From Nectonema munidae (Eukaryota > Nematomorpha > Nectonematoida > Nectonematidae), in NCBI GenBank assembly GCA_030549495.1, contig JAUIRK010000880.1:1-64000 (forward strand): a stretch of 64,000 nucleotides of DNA, written 5' to 3'. Shown here piece by piece: positions 1-10,041 of the stretch. Position numbers and translations under genes: made by a program. Each line of letters begins with the position of its first letter. The stretch's first letter is position 1. The notes under the pieces were generated by a model that saw only the letters and a list, made by a program, of their open reading frames with translations, was not told where the DNA came from and made no database searches.

Positions 1-1
1 T

Positions 2-2335
2 CTGGCAATTAATTTTAATAATTTAATTGAAAGCACGCCTGTTCCTTGGAGGGTCCCTCTCTGGATAGGGATCTTGCTTCTCCTGCTAACGGTGTTCCTA
101 CTCCTATTACTATGCCGGTTCGGCCCGGGTCCTTTCTCGAATCCCTGGGCCTGCCGATCGGGCAACAAGTGGAGGTCCCCGTCTCGGATCGGGATCACCA
201 ATGGCGCTTGGAACTTGCAAGGGCAATTGGACAGGCCCTTGTTCCTTCCTTTTCCAGTGGAAGAGATTCCTCCTCCACCTCCTACGCTGGTACAACACAC
301 GATTCAGATAGTGGATGGCAACCCTCGGGTCGGGCCACCAGTATCCAAAGCTGGTCGAAATGGTCAAAGGCCCGCCCCGCCTCCACTCCGTGACGTCCCG
401 TCACCACCTGGGCACACGTCTGAATCTCCACCTACACGTGATGCTCCACCATCTATTGATATCCTCCTCCCTCCGGTAGGACCACCATCATCTACCTCCT
501 CGGATCCCGAAGTAGGAGTTTTTCTAAAGAATGGACAGGTATGGGTGGTAATGGATGGAAAGACCACAGTTCTTCCCGCAGACCCGGTAAAGCTTCTACA
601 GGCCTACCTCAAAGGAAAACGCGCCTTTTCGGCGGCAGTGTGGCGACTGATCTTCGCACAAATAGTCTCCTTTGAAGAGATACCTGAAGATGTGCCCATT
701 GAGGGTCCCGTCGAATCCCTGGGCGACGTGGCAGCTTGCCAGCAGATTCTGCAAGAATTTTGGTTTAAGCCAGCCGGGCTCGACTTGCCCCCTAAACCGT
801 CGTTTTCGGTTACTAACTCATCGTTCCGGCCTCCAAAGGACCTCCGTCACGGTAAAGTCCTAAGAATTCTAAAAAGAGGGTACGCCCCAAGGCTACTAGA
901 TGGGGTTTCTTTTGGAACTCTATCCAAAAGAAGGAAACCCCCCTCGCTACAAAGAGACTTCCTGGAAAGGGAGGTCCTCCCCAAGCTCCTCCAGAAAGGT
1001 ATCCTGGAACCTTGTCCCAAGCCGGCTATCATTTCGCCATATTTCCTGGTACCCAAGATGAACGGAAAGGTTCGGCTAGTCGCCGACTTCGGTTTCACCA
1101 GCAATCTTTTCAAGACACCAGGAATCTCCCTCCTGGCACCCTACAGGCTCAGATTCCTCCAAGAAAACTGGAAATATGCAATTCGCCTCGACCTCCGCGA
1201 CGCTTTCTATGGCATCGCTATCGCTAAGTCATGGAGGAAATGCTTCGCCATCTCGTCAACGGCTTGGGGTTGCCTCCAGTTCACAAAGCTCCCGATGGGA
1301 GCCGCCTTCTCCCTAGCAATTTTACAGCTGGTCCTAAAGACACTCCTCGCCACGTTTAAGGACAGGGTCAGAGGATCCCTCCCCTGCGAAATTATCCTGT
1401 ACTTAGACGACATTCTGTTATTGGCACAGGACTGGAAGGAAGCAGAAGAATTATCTGACATGCTCACGGTTTTTCTGGAAAAGGAATGTGGAGTCCACAT
1501 TAACTGGGAAAAATCGATCACCACCCCAACACAAACGGTGGAATTCTTGGGTGCTAAGATCCTCCTGGAACGGAGGACTATGGGGATTCCCCCGGCTAGA
1601 GCCTAGTACGTTATTTCGGCACTCCTAGCTTTCATATTGTCTCTGGACCAGCCGCTTATCCCAGAGAAATGGAAACTCAGGACCCTAGGAGTCCTCAATT
1701 ATTACCTCGCCACCCTCCCGGGGGAATTCAGAGCGTTGTCCACCTTGTACAAAGAACCCGCATCAAGCTTTGCGAAAGGACTCCTGGTCATACTCGTTCC
1801 GCGACTCCTGAACCAAGTAACCTCTTTCTGGCCACTGCGAAGTTTCTACCCGCCGACTCAGCGACTTTTTTCCGATGCCTCCCTCACAGGTTTAGGAATT
1901 GTGGGAGACATAACGATCGCTCTGGGAGTGAAATCACAGTGGACCATTGTGGAACTCGAGATGCTGGCCCTTTGTATGGGACAGATCCTCTTCCCTAACA
2001 GATGGACATGGACTGACTCACTGGTATGTCTCCAAGGGATCAAGAAATGGGGGAGTTCCTCCCCGAAACTTGCCATTCTTATCCTTTGGGCCAGAAACCT
2101 TGACGAACATGCATGGAGCCTCCCACACAGGATCAAGCACATAGCCTCCGCAAACAACCCAGCTGACAAACCCTCCAGAACACCCTGCACCGACACCTCA
2201 CATCAAATCAAGATCCTTGATTGTCAAATTTGGGGAGACGCAGCACTCACAAGGAAGATCCTTCCTTCGTGGAAGAAGTTCTGGAGCAGCTCTGGCCTAC
2301 CGAATGCCAAGGATCAAAAGTACGTGGAGAGATAG
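2..2335 (+). pseudogene. RT-RNase H retroelement polyprotein, 5' end outside window
   Basis: One frame stays open from base 2 to 2335 apart from a single TAG at 1604-1606; the first ATG is at 74. The N-terminal ~200 residues are Pro/Ser-rich. A reverse transcriptase follows: LLQKGILEP and FLVPKMNGKVRLVADF (palm start), RLDLRDAFYG with the first catalytic Asp (~1187-1216), LPMGAAFS, and the catalytic YLDD box at 1400-1411. After the stop comes LNYYLATL and an RNase H with FSDAS (Asp, ~1866), a Glu in TIVELEML, WTDS (Asp) and the closing NPADKPSR. No aspartic protease, integrase or gag zinc knuckle is visible. The relative at 13350-14330 shares this order and motifs. The coding DNA is clearly richer in G+C than the flanks, which suggests recent arrival or a different codon bias. 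The stop lies in the RT-RH connection and looks like a point nonsense mutation. It is an RT-RH element of a family I cannot name with confidence. Confidence 0.8.
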
Positions 2336-2547
2336 GGCCCGAGATGGCTGACAAACCGCCCTCTTCGCCTGTCAATCGAGCGCTCACAGCCTATCACCGC
2401 ACTGGGCAAGATGACACCTCTCCAGAGCAGTCGACAACTGGTGTTAACGAGCTGCTTGGCGCGAAGGACTCCTATCTGCGCCCTTAGGAAAGTCTCTTTC
2501 ATCGGATCCTCCTCAATTTAGGCAGGATTCCTGTCTCCTGGGTGGAG

Positions 2548-2790
2548 TATTTAAGGGCGCGCAAGCGAGATCTGATCACTTCTTTCTTTTCTCTTGCTTC
2601 GCCTTACTCCCTACCCACCCTCCCTGAAGATCTAGACAAGAGCAGAGCTCCTCCTCCAAATCTGAAGAAGGATTTCCCTCCTCTCTACCTTGTTCTTATT
2701 TACAACTTATCTATTGTTTTTGTGTGTGTTTTGTTGATTTAATAAATAAAAACTTCACCTCAATAAAAAATAGATAGATAGAGAGTGAAA
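2548..2790 (+). promoter_or_regulatory. 3' terminal region of RT-RH element: TATA box then poly(A) signals
   Basis: TATTTAAG at 2548-2555 is followed by a pyrimidine-rich stretch with CTCCCTACCCACCC (~2608-2621), then AATAAATAAA at 2741-2750 and AATAAA at 2762. The second RT-RH copy has the same order at 14346-14517, including CTCCCACCCACCC. A promoter just upstream of a poly(A) signal resembles the U3-R part of an LTR. The function is inferred from this arrangement. Confidence 0.5.
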
Positions 2791-3940
2791 AGGAAAAAAA
2801 AACGAAAAAAAGTGAAAGAAAGGGCATTATTGCATGTGATATTATTAAACTTTTTTGTCTGTTTAGGTGGGGGTATACTTGACAGACAAAATGAAGACGG
2901 CTCATACGAGAACTGTAGGGTGATGGCATCCATAACCGAATACTTTAATTTTTTCCCTGGAAAAACATTCTTGACGATTTTTTTCGCTATCCTATTTAAA
3001 TGGGAAAAGACTAAACAGCCTGGTATAAAATTTATTTAATTTTAACATTAATATTTGCATTTAATGTAAACCAACCTTTCAAACATAGGAACAATAATAT
3101 CATACCTAGCTTACATTAGAAGATTTATTGACTTCTATGTTTTATACGAGGAAAAATTCCGTGGATTTCATTGTTAATGTAAATAAGTTTAAAGTATTGT
3201 TTCAGCGAACTACAAAAGGTATTTACTAATAATTTATACACCTTAAAGTAATTCATAATGTTTAATAATCTAGGAACAAAGAAAGCTGGCAAAATAAGGC
3301 AACATGAAATCCAAGATCAAACTGAAGTGATTACGAAATCGCAAATTAAAAAATATCTGACCAAGACAGAAACTTTTTATGGGATAGATATTTTGAATTT
3401 AAAAATTCACTAAGGTTTAAGCAAAGATGAAGTGATCAAATATAGAAATTATTTAATAATCAAATTTTTAGCGACAAACGCTCAGCGCGTTGGAGTCGCT
3501 ATTAATTTAAAAATACAAGAATTTGTCAATGCAAAAAAATGAAAGAAAGTTACATTATCAGAGTAAAAAGCCACAAAAATGAAAAAAGAGGACATGCTAT
3601 AATGTCAATTTCATTAGACTTATACGCAAAAATAGAAAGTTATTATAGGTAAGGGTTTATTTTATTATTTTTTGCTGATAATATTTACGCATTTTAGATT
3701 TTGGAGACGAAATATAGTCAATAAAGAAATTGAATTTTTCTTCTTGTCAATTCATAACGAAAAGTTAACCACAATTGTTGGGAAAATTTTTAATAGTTAT
3801 TCAAGAGGAGTGCTTGGCATTGTGGTCAACAATCATTTGTTAAGAAAGTCTTTAGTAACTTTTTTCAAACAAAATGAAGAAATTCAATTAGATGACTTAG
3901 CTTTGATTATGAATCACTCAAAGCAGACTCAAAAAATGTA
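2790..3940 (+). pseudogene. Tyrosine recombinase gene, decayed copy 1
   Basis: Exons recognised by matching the better copy at 10042-12445: 2800-3022 (VCLGGGILDRQNE, FKWEKTKQPG), 3089-3218 (GTIISYLAYIRR, then frameshifted), 3274-3648 and 3698-3937. GT/AG sites and phases agree with copy 2. The catalytic set is visible: Arg in NAQRVGVAINL, Lys in SHKNEKRG, the HxxR box in NNHLLRKS, and His in MNHSKQTQK just before the exon end; the Tyr exon is not clear. The zinc-finger exons of copy 2 are missing, and the A-rich 3' end of the RT-RH element abuts the first surviving exon. Several stops and frameshifts mean it is not functional. Copy 2 has an intron inside the segment between GKIFN and the HxxR box; copy 1 does not. 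Confidence 0.75.
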
Positions 3941-4078
3941 AATTTTATCATTCTTTTTTTCCTTTATTCTGATTTCAGCATAAAAAACTACCCAAGACAG
4001 CCAAATATTATAGGAAAATATAAACGGGATCATAAAAATCATTTTTTAAAAATAAATAAAATAATAAAAAATTTGGAG

Positions 4079-4110
4079 AAATATTCCCAAGGTACCTCTT
4101 GGGAATATTT
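4079..4110. repeat. Perfect 13-bp inverted repeat (hairpin)
   Basis: AAATATTCCCAAG at 4079-4091 is the exact reverse complement of 4098-4110, with a 6-nt loop. It lies about 30 bp before the MULE left end. Role unknown. Confidence 0.7.
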
Positions 4111-4204
4111 TAAAAATAAATTTAGAAAAAATTCCATCCTGTCAAAAAGCGATTGATTAAGAAATTTCTAGTACATTGTACTCATGTCAAGTTTTGATGG
4201 ATGT

Positions 4205-4262
4205 TGTTAGTACAAGTAAGAACGGTTCTAGGCCTTTTATTGCCAGTCGTAAATCATGTCAG
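4205..4262 (+). repeat. MULE left terminal inverted repeat (conserved part)
   Basis: TTAGTACAA, then AGGCCTTTTATTGC, then CGTAAATCATGTCA occur here and, as reverse complement, near 9450-9517. The left copy lacks about 20 bp present in the right copy. A second TAGTACATTGTAC motif at 4171 gives the end an internally repeated structure. Confidence 0.65.
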
Positions 4263-4294
4263 TTGACGCACCAAACTCAATTAATCTTCAATTT

Positions 4295-4312
4295 CTCTCT
4301 CTCTCTCTCTCT
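4295..4312. repeat. (CT)n microsatellite
   Basis: A short uninterrupted CT run inside the MULE left end region. Similar CT/GA runs occur near 45350, 47290, 50780 and 59471. Confidence 0.9.
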
Positions 4313-4524
4313 ATTTTGATCATCAATCAAAGCACATATAGGCATTTCTATATTGCATTTGCATTCATTATTGCCATTGCCACTTTCATTATTCATTAAC
4401 AAAAATTCATTATTGGCATTGCCACTCACTTTGATATCACAATACAATTAATCCGTATTACACAACTTCATCGAACTTCATACAATTTGGTAAAATTTTA
4501 ATTTAATTTTTTATACACTTTTTA

Positions 4525-7500
4525 GACAACTTCTCATGATCATTGACGGGTACAAGTATTTCCTGAAAAGAGAAACTCTATCAAGCAAAGTCTATTATTG
4601 TACTAAAGCTTCTTCATGCAAAGGTATTTTTGTTTTTCTTGTTATTTTTGTTGACTGTTAAAACTATAATTTTTAATCAAAATTTCAAATTTTTCAACAT
4701 ATTTTTCACATTTTTACGGAACTTATTGGTTATATTATGTGTTTAATTTGATAGTAGGGGTCATTCACAATTGACGTCAACTATTACTGGGAGGGAGGGG
4801 GTACCTTTGAGTTGACAAGGGTCAATTTTGGTATGTCATAATATATTTAAAAGTTGACAAAAAGGAGGAAGGAGGGCTAAAATTCGTCAAGTTTTTCTGA
4901 CGTCAATTGTGAACAACCCCTTAGTTTTATAGTTTTCAACAATCAACTAAATCTTTGCACAAATTTTGTAATTAGGTTTGTAAATCTTTAGTTGTCGCAG
5001 CAGACCTTGTGCATCTTTTACAATTATGGTTGAAAATTTTGCTGCTTTTTTATTAATCCATTCAATAGTTACACAGATTTATAGATGTTTGAGCATTTTT
5101 TATAACTATTATTTTTTATACTTGTTATTGGTTCTAGATCTGTTCTTTAACGTATTTGCGTAAACATTCAATAAACTTATTTGAAACATTAATACTTTAA
5201 GATACATAAGCGGTTTTTTCAAAACTAACTTTTTTTCTTCACCCGTTAATAAATGCATCTAAACAAAATAGTCAAAATTTAAGTTCTTGTATAAATCAAT
5301 ATTTTATATTTGCAATTTTTTGAATAAAATTATCGATTTTTAACATAAATTACTTAATTTGTAATAGATATAATTTTTTTTTAATTTTAATAATATTGAA
5401 ATTTTATTTTTGATCTATAAAATTGATCTAATCTAAATTACTTAATTTGTAATAAATATGAATTTTTTTAATTTTAATAATATCGAAATTCTATTTTTTT
5501 CTATAAAATCAATTTACACGTAGCATTGTTAAGTTTAGTAGCCAGAATTGTTTATTAACATTCTTTTCTTAGGCATATTGGGTACTGAAAAATATTTACA
5601 AACATTTAAAACTTAATTAGATTAAAAATATTAGAAAATAAACTAGTTCAAAAGAACTAAAGCATTTGTTTTTGTTGCATTCTCTCTCTGCAAAAAATCT
5701 TAGCTTTTGTTTTAATAAACAAAAAGCAGATGTTTTTTTGCAGTTTTGGGTTGCAGATTGCCAATGTTTCATTTAAACGATTTATTAAATCTAATCAAGA
5801 ATCAACAATTTATATATATATATGTATTTTTAAGTAAAGTATTTTTTAATTAACAGGAAAATTATTTCTAAACAAAGAAGATGAAGCAATCCTGAAAAGA
5901 GTGCCTCATAATCATGATGAATTAGATGCAGGAAGTGTAGCCTTCAAATCTAATATCAAGAAAGAAGCACTTGAAACGTTTAAAAGCTCTAACAGAATAT
6001 ACAAGTATTTTTTTCATATCTTTAAAAAGTATCTTAATAGTTTATATTTATTTAGTGACAATATTTTTCTCATCGAAAATGATCAAAGATCTACAATGAA
6101 AAAAAGAAGCATATTAAGGTATATAAGAAAAAGCAGAAAAAGAATTTCCTGTCCGAAAAACCTTGAATTTTCCATTCCCGAAAAATACACTGTAGCAAAC
6201 GGCTCAAGATTTTTGCAAATGGATTTTCAATACGAAAACAAAAGGAACTTAGTTTTTTATGGAAAAACTTTACATCACATCAACCAAATTTCACAGATAG
6301 ACTCCATTTTTGTTGATGGTACTTTTAAAAAGGCGCCACATCTCTTTCATCAGATAATCACAATACACACCTTTCACAATCATATTCAAGTACCAGTCCT
6401 TTATGCGCTTGTATGCGATAAGAAAGAAGAAACTTATAGGTATTTCACAAAAATCTTTTCAACTAAAAAATTAAAATTTTATTTTAAAACTTTATTTTAA
6501 GTTACGTATTTGATTGTTTGAAGAGTGTAGTTGGTGAAAATGTAATTAGAAATGTCACTGGATATTTTGAAACTTCAATTATATCAGCTACAAGAAATGT
6601 AAAATTTTTTAACTTTTAGCATGTTTTTAATATCACAATATTTTTTAGTCTTTTCCCCAAGCCGACTATCATGGATGCTATTTTCATTTTTGCTAGGCAG
6701 TATATAGGAAGCTTGTATCCCTTGGATTCAGTTCATTATATTCCAGAAGTTTGAACTTTAGAAAATGCATCAAGATGTTACTTTCAATAGCTTTTTATCT
6801 CAAATGGAAGTAAAAGAGATTTAAAATTTAATTATTTTGTTTTAAATTTTTAATAAACTTAGATAAAAGTAGCATATCGTAAAATGAAGATGTTGATGGT
6901 CCCTTTCTCGATTGATCCATTTTTCGCTTATTTTGAAAATACTTGGTTAGTTGATAACAAAATTCTACTTTGGAATGTATTTGGAAAAAAAGTCAGGACA
7001 AATAACCATGTTGAAAGCTTTCATATCTCGAAAGTTTAAAATATGTTTTAATAATAATGCTCTACAAAGGATATAATTTTTTTTAGATTACATGCAAGTC
7101 TTCAATCAGAAAGAGTCAGTGTTTGGGAGCTAATGGAGTTTTTTATCAAAAACGAAGAAAAATTATTTAAAGACATGGCTGAAATTGAACAGGTCAACTC
7201 AAAGTACAACTGGAATGGAGGTAATGACCTTAAACGTGAAGAAAAAGAAAAAATTATTGAAGATATTTACAGCGAATACGCCAGAACGAGAAACTTGTAT
7301 TTTTTTCTTTCAAGAATATCATCTCTCATAAGCTCTCGCAAGAAAACTCCAGTTGAAAGTTGTGACGATATCTATGAAGTCAACTTTCAATGTTTAAATC
7401 AAATTCCTTCTTTTAATTTGCAATCTATCTTGAAGTAAATATTTAGCTTTTACTTTTACTTATTTATTTTAATTTTATTATTTGATTATTAGCTGAAATT

Positions 7501-7759
7501 AATAATGTTTAAAAGAATCAAAGGTAACTAAAAAAAATTTATTTCAAAATTTTTATATTATTTACTATTTTTAGAAGACACTGCTAAATGGAAGAAAAAG
7601 TGGATAAGGGCTCAAGGCGAGACCACTCAAAAAAATACGTGCCACGTTGTAGTACCTCTTGGGTGGTATGGAAATCTACACAAAAAATCTAAAGAAACAT
7701 TGTCAAACGCTGAAACTTCTATACACAAGATTCATACAAATAACATCAAGAAACTTTAA
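4525..7759 (+). pseudogene. FLYWCH-MULE transposase gene, multi-exon and broken
   Basis: Exon 4525-4623 (acceptor TTTTAG, donor GTATTT) carries the first half of a FLYWCH zinc finger: IIDGYKYFLKRE, VYYC, SSCK. It joins in phase to the exon starting at 5857, which completes the finger (RVPHNH) and runs into the MULE domain: IPEKYTVANGSRFL, then FVDGTFKKAPHLFHQ with the first catalytic Asp, and PVLYALVCDKKEETY. Later exons give YVFDCLKSVVGENV (from ~6502), GCYFHFC (~6670, with an in-frame stop after it), WNVFGKKVRTNNHVESFH (~6975-7030), an exon 7087-7436 rich in Lys/Glu (ELMEFFIKNEEKL), and a last exon ending at TAA 7757-7759. MULE transposases cut and paste DNA using a DDE core. Stops in the 6650-6850 part mean this copy is dead. 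About three related relics lie in the window. Confidence 0.75.
4757..4920. mobile_element. Miniature inverted-repeat element (MITE), 164 bp
   Basis: Ends GGGGTCATTCACAATTGACG (4757-) and the reverse complement of 4898-4920 (GGGGTTGTTCACAATTGACG) match at 21 of 23 positions. It sits in the first intron of the MULE transposase gene. Flanks GTA and TTAG suggest a short TA-type duplication, not certain. No coding capacity; superfamily not assigned. Confidence 0.75.
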
Positions 7760-9440
7760 ACTTTGTTTTTAATGAAATGGCTTCTAATTTATTTTTGTTC
7801 AAATAAAGTTTTAATTCATACTTTAATGTAATTTTTTTACTTGTGTGTGCTCATTTAATATTATTAACAACATATCTAGGTTAACGATTACTCCTCATTT
7901 TTTGTGATAGTTTATTAGTTTTAGTAAAAAAAATTTTTATATGATATACTTACACAATCACAATTTTTTATATCAATACTGTATTTTATTACAAATACTG
8001 TATTTTAGAATTTTATTTTGAGTATCTTTTTTTATTTCATAGAGTTTGTAGTTAAAACATCTAAATATTAAATTGTCCAAAACCATGGTTAAAAACAAAA
8101 ATAGCCGTGAACTAAACTTTCTATTATATATAAATAATAAACACATTAGGAAAACTTTTTATATATGTATTATGTTTAGCCTCAAAAAAAAAAAACTTTT
8201 AAAAATTTTTAATTTAAGGTTTCTCTTACTTTAAATATTTTACACTAATTAAAATAATAAAGTTAACAATATTTTGGCTGAGTTAAAAGAGTTTAAAACG
8301 TAACTCAAAGATTTAAAATGTGCGAAAAGATTTAATGAAGCTTATTTGTAAAAAGTAAATAGATATTACATCAGTGTTATTTTGTTATTAGTATAATAAA
8401 AAATAAATAGCAAAGTAACTGGTTAAAAACAATAAATATTTAATGGAAGAAAATTTTATACGGTTAATATATAGTATTAATTTCATAACATTATGAGCGT
8501 TAATTTATTTGAGTTGGAATATTTGACTCACTTCTGTTCAACAGTTTGAAATTTAGGTTGATATTACAACTGTTTCACATATTTACATAGTAAGCAATTA
8601 CACTCTTCAATAAAAGCTATACCTTTTTTTAATTAACAGAATTGTAACTAGGTAAAAAATATAAAGTCATTTTCAAGCAATCTATATCAGCTTCTGAATT
8701 TCAAGTTTTTATCTTTTTTGTATTTTTATTGGAACAATAAAACTTAATTTATTTCAAATTTGAATTGTGATCTAGAAATTAAAACCTCTAGTTTAGAAAA
8801 ATCCTTAATTTAGCCAAACGTAAAATTTACAACTATATAACAAAATATTTCTCACATCAGTTTTTGAACATTATTTAAAGCTGAATTCAAAATTATAAAA
8901 TATTACAAAACAATAAACAAAATCAAAAAATTAAAATATTTATCATAAAAAACATTTATCAAAAGTTAAGAAACAAAAATTTCATAGAGATATATAAAAT
9001 TTGGTAGTAATCAGCGGACACACAGAAAAGAATTTAATTTTATTCAACTAGTTTGCATTTAAAAACTGTGAAGGATGCTTTATCTTTGAGAGCGAGAAAA
9101 ATTACTGCAGTAAATGTAAAAAATATTTTGGTAAGTATATATATGTAAAAATAAAGTAGCCAAATCGATACTCGAACAAAACTAAATAAGGTTTTGAAAT
9201 CAAGTTATTAAGAGAACTAAAGCTTTCGCTATGCTTGCAAAACCTCATTCATTATACAGTTAATCGTTTAACTTCGGCTATTTCTTCGTAATCGATCGTC
9301 GTTTTGACGATCTTAGTAAAAAGCAATGTTGTAAGAAGGACAGAGAAAATTTAACACAGGAGAGATAGGCAAGTTGGAGAGAGTATCACGGCTCACTATC
9401 AAAGCGCAAATTTGACAGCGCGGAGACAGATCAAAGAGTA
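7760..9440. other. Non-coding interior of the MULE, one candidate exon
   Basis: AT-rich stretch between the end of the transposase gene and the right terminal repeat. AATAAA at about 7802 may be the transposase poly(A) signal. Apart from the candidate exon at 9052-9130 I see no coding signal. Confidence 0.4.
9052..9130 (+). other. Candidate small exon with a CxxC-x10-CxxC motif
   Basis: It is preceded by an acceptor-like TTATTCAACTAG and followed by a strong donor GTAAGT. It reads NCEGCFIFESEKNYCSKCKK in an open frame, a possible zinc ribbon. It lies inside the MULE, away from the transposase exons, so it may be captured host sequence or chance. Too short to identify. Confidence 0.3.
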
Positions 9441-9517
9441 AGATGACATGATTTACGAGTAGCAATAAAAGGCCTCTAGCAATAAATGGCCGCTTACCGT
9501 AAGAACATTGTACTAAC
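9440..9517 (-). repeat. MULE right terminal inverted repeat (conserved part)
   Basis: The reverse complement of 4205-4262 with about 20 extra bases in the middle. The nearby CCCTGTCAAAAAGTGATG at 9536 mirrors the sequence just outside the left end, in direct orientation. Confidence 0.6.
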
Positions 9518-9560
9518 TTGAGGTCAGTTTACTGCCCCTGTCAAAAAGTGATGGATGGCC

Positions 9561-10041
9561 GAATGGTCAGTTAACACCGCCAATTTTTTGCAATTTTTTA
9601 ACCAAAAAAAAGTCCGTTTTTTTTGACGAAATGACTTTTCTAAGACCGAATTTTCACCTCTCTGAGGTTATCGGGGGTGGAGAAAACGTTATTTTTTATC
9701 TATTTTACGATCTAAAAAGTTTTTTTTGTTTTTTATAATAATTTTTCTAAATTTATTTTTTTTCAAAAAATATTCCGGTCTATTAATTTCAAATGATTTG
9801 CCCTATGTTTTTCTTCAGTTTTCCAAGGTGAACCTATGCCCAATTTTTTCATAGACTATTTTTGTGACGTATTTCGATTTCTAATAACTTTTTTTTTAAG
9901 TTAGAAGTCCTTTCCTTCCTTTCAAGTCCTTACCTTCCTTTATATCGTTATCCTTTTTGCTTTGCTATTCTCCCTTCGCTATTTTTTTCCTTTACTCCTT
10001 TGCTTCTTCATTTTTTTGTTCATTTTAATTATAAAAACATC
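9561..10041. other. 5' flank of tyrosine recombinase gene 2
   Basis: T-rich, with AGTCCTTACCTTCC-type pyrimidine stretches just before the start codon. Probably 5' UTR or promoter of the gene starting at 10042; no clear TATA box. Confidence 0.3.

Larger units (their letters stand above)
4137..9560. mobile_element. MULE (Mutator-like) DNA transposon with FLYWCH-type transposase
   Basis: The unit is bounded by related inverted ends: GGCCTTTTATTGCCAGTCG (about 4230-4248) plus TAAATCATGTCA on the left match the reverse complement of 9452-9478 on the right. CCTGTCAAAAAGCGAT (left, ~4138) and CCTGTCAAAAAGTGAT (right, ~9537) recur in direct orientation just outside these ends and may include a target-site duplication, although they are longer than the 8-11 bp usual for MULEs. 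The transposase gene lies inside at 4525-7759. About 1.7 kb of other DNA lies between the gene and the right end. Exact outer borders are uncertain by about 30 bp. Confidence 0.65.

Noticed and set aside
46-2502. Several other-frame open frames over the first RT-RH element (for example 46-393, 847-1113 minus, 1858-2196 minus)
   Set aside because: They overlap the RT-RH frame, have no motif, and arise because GC-rich DNA has few stops.
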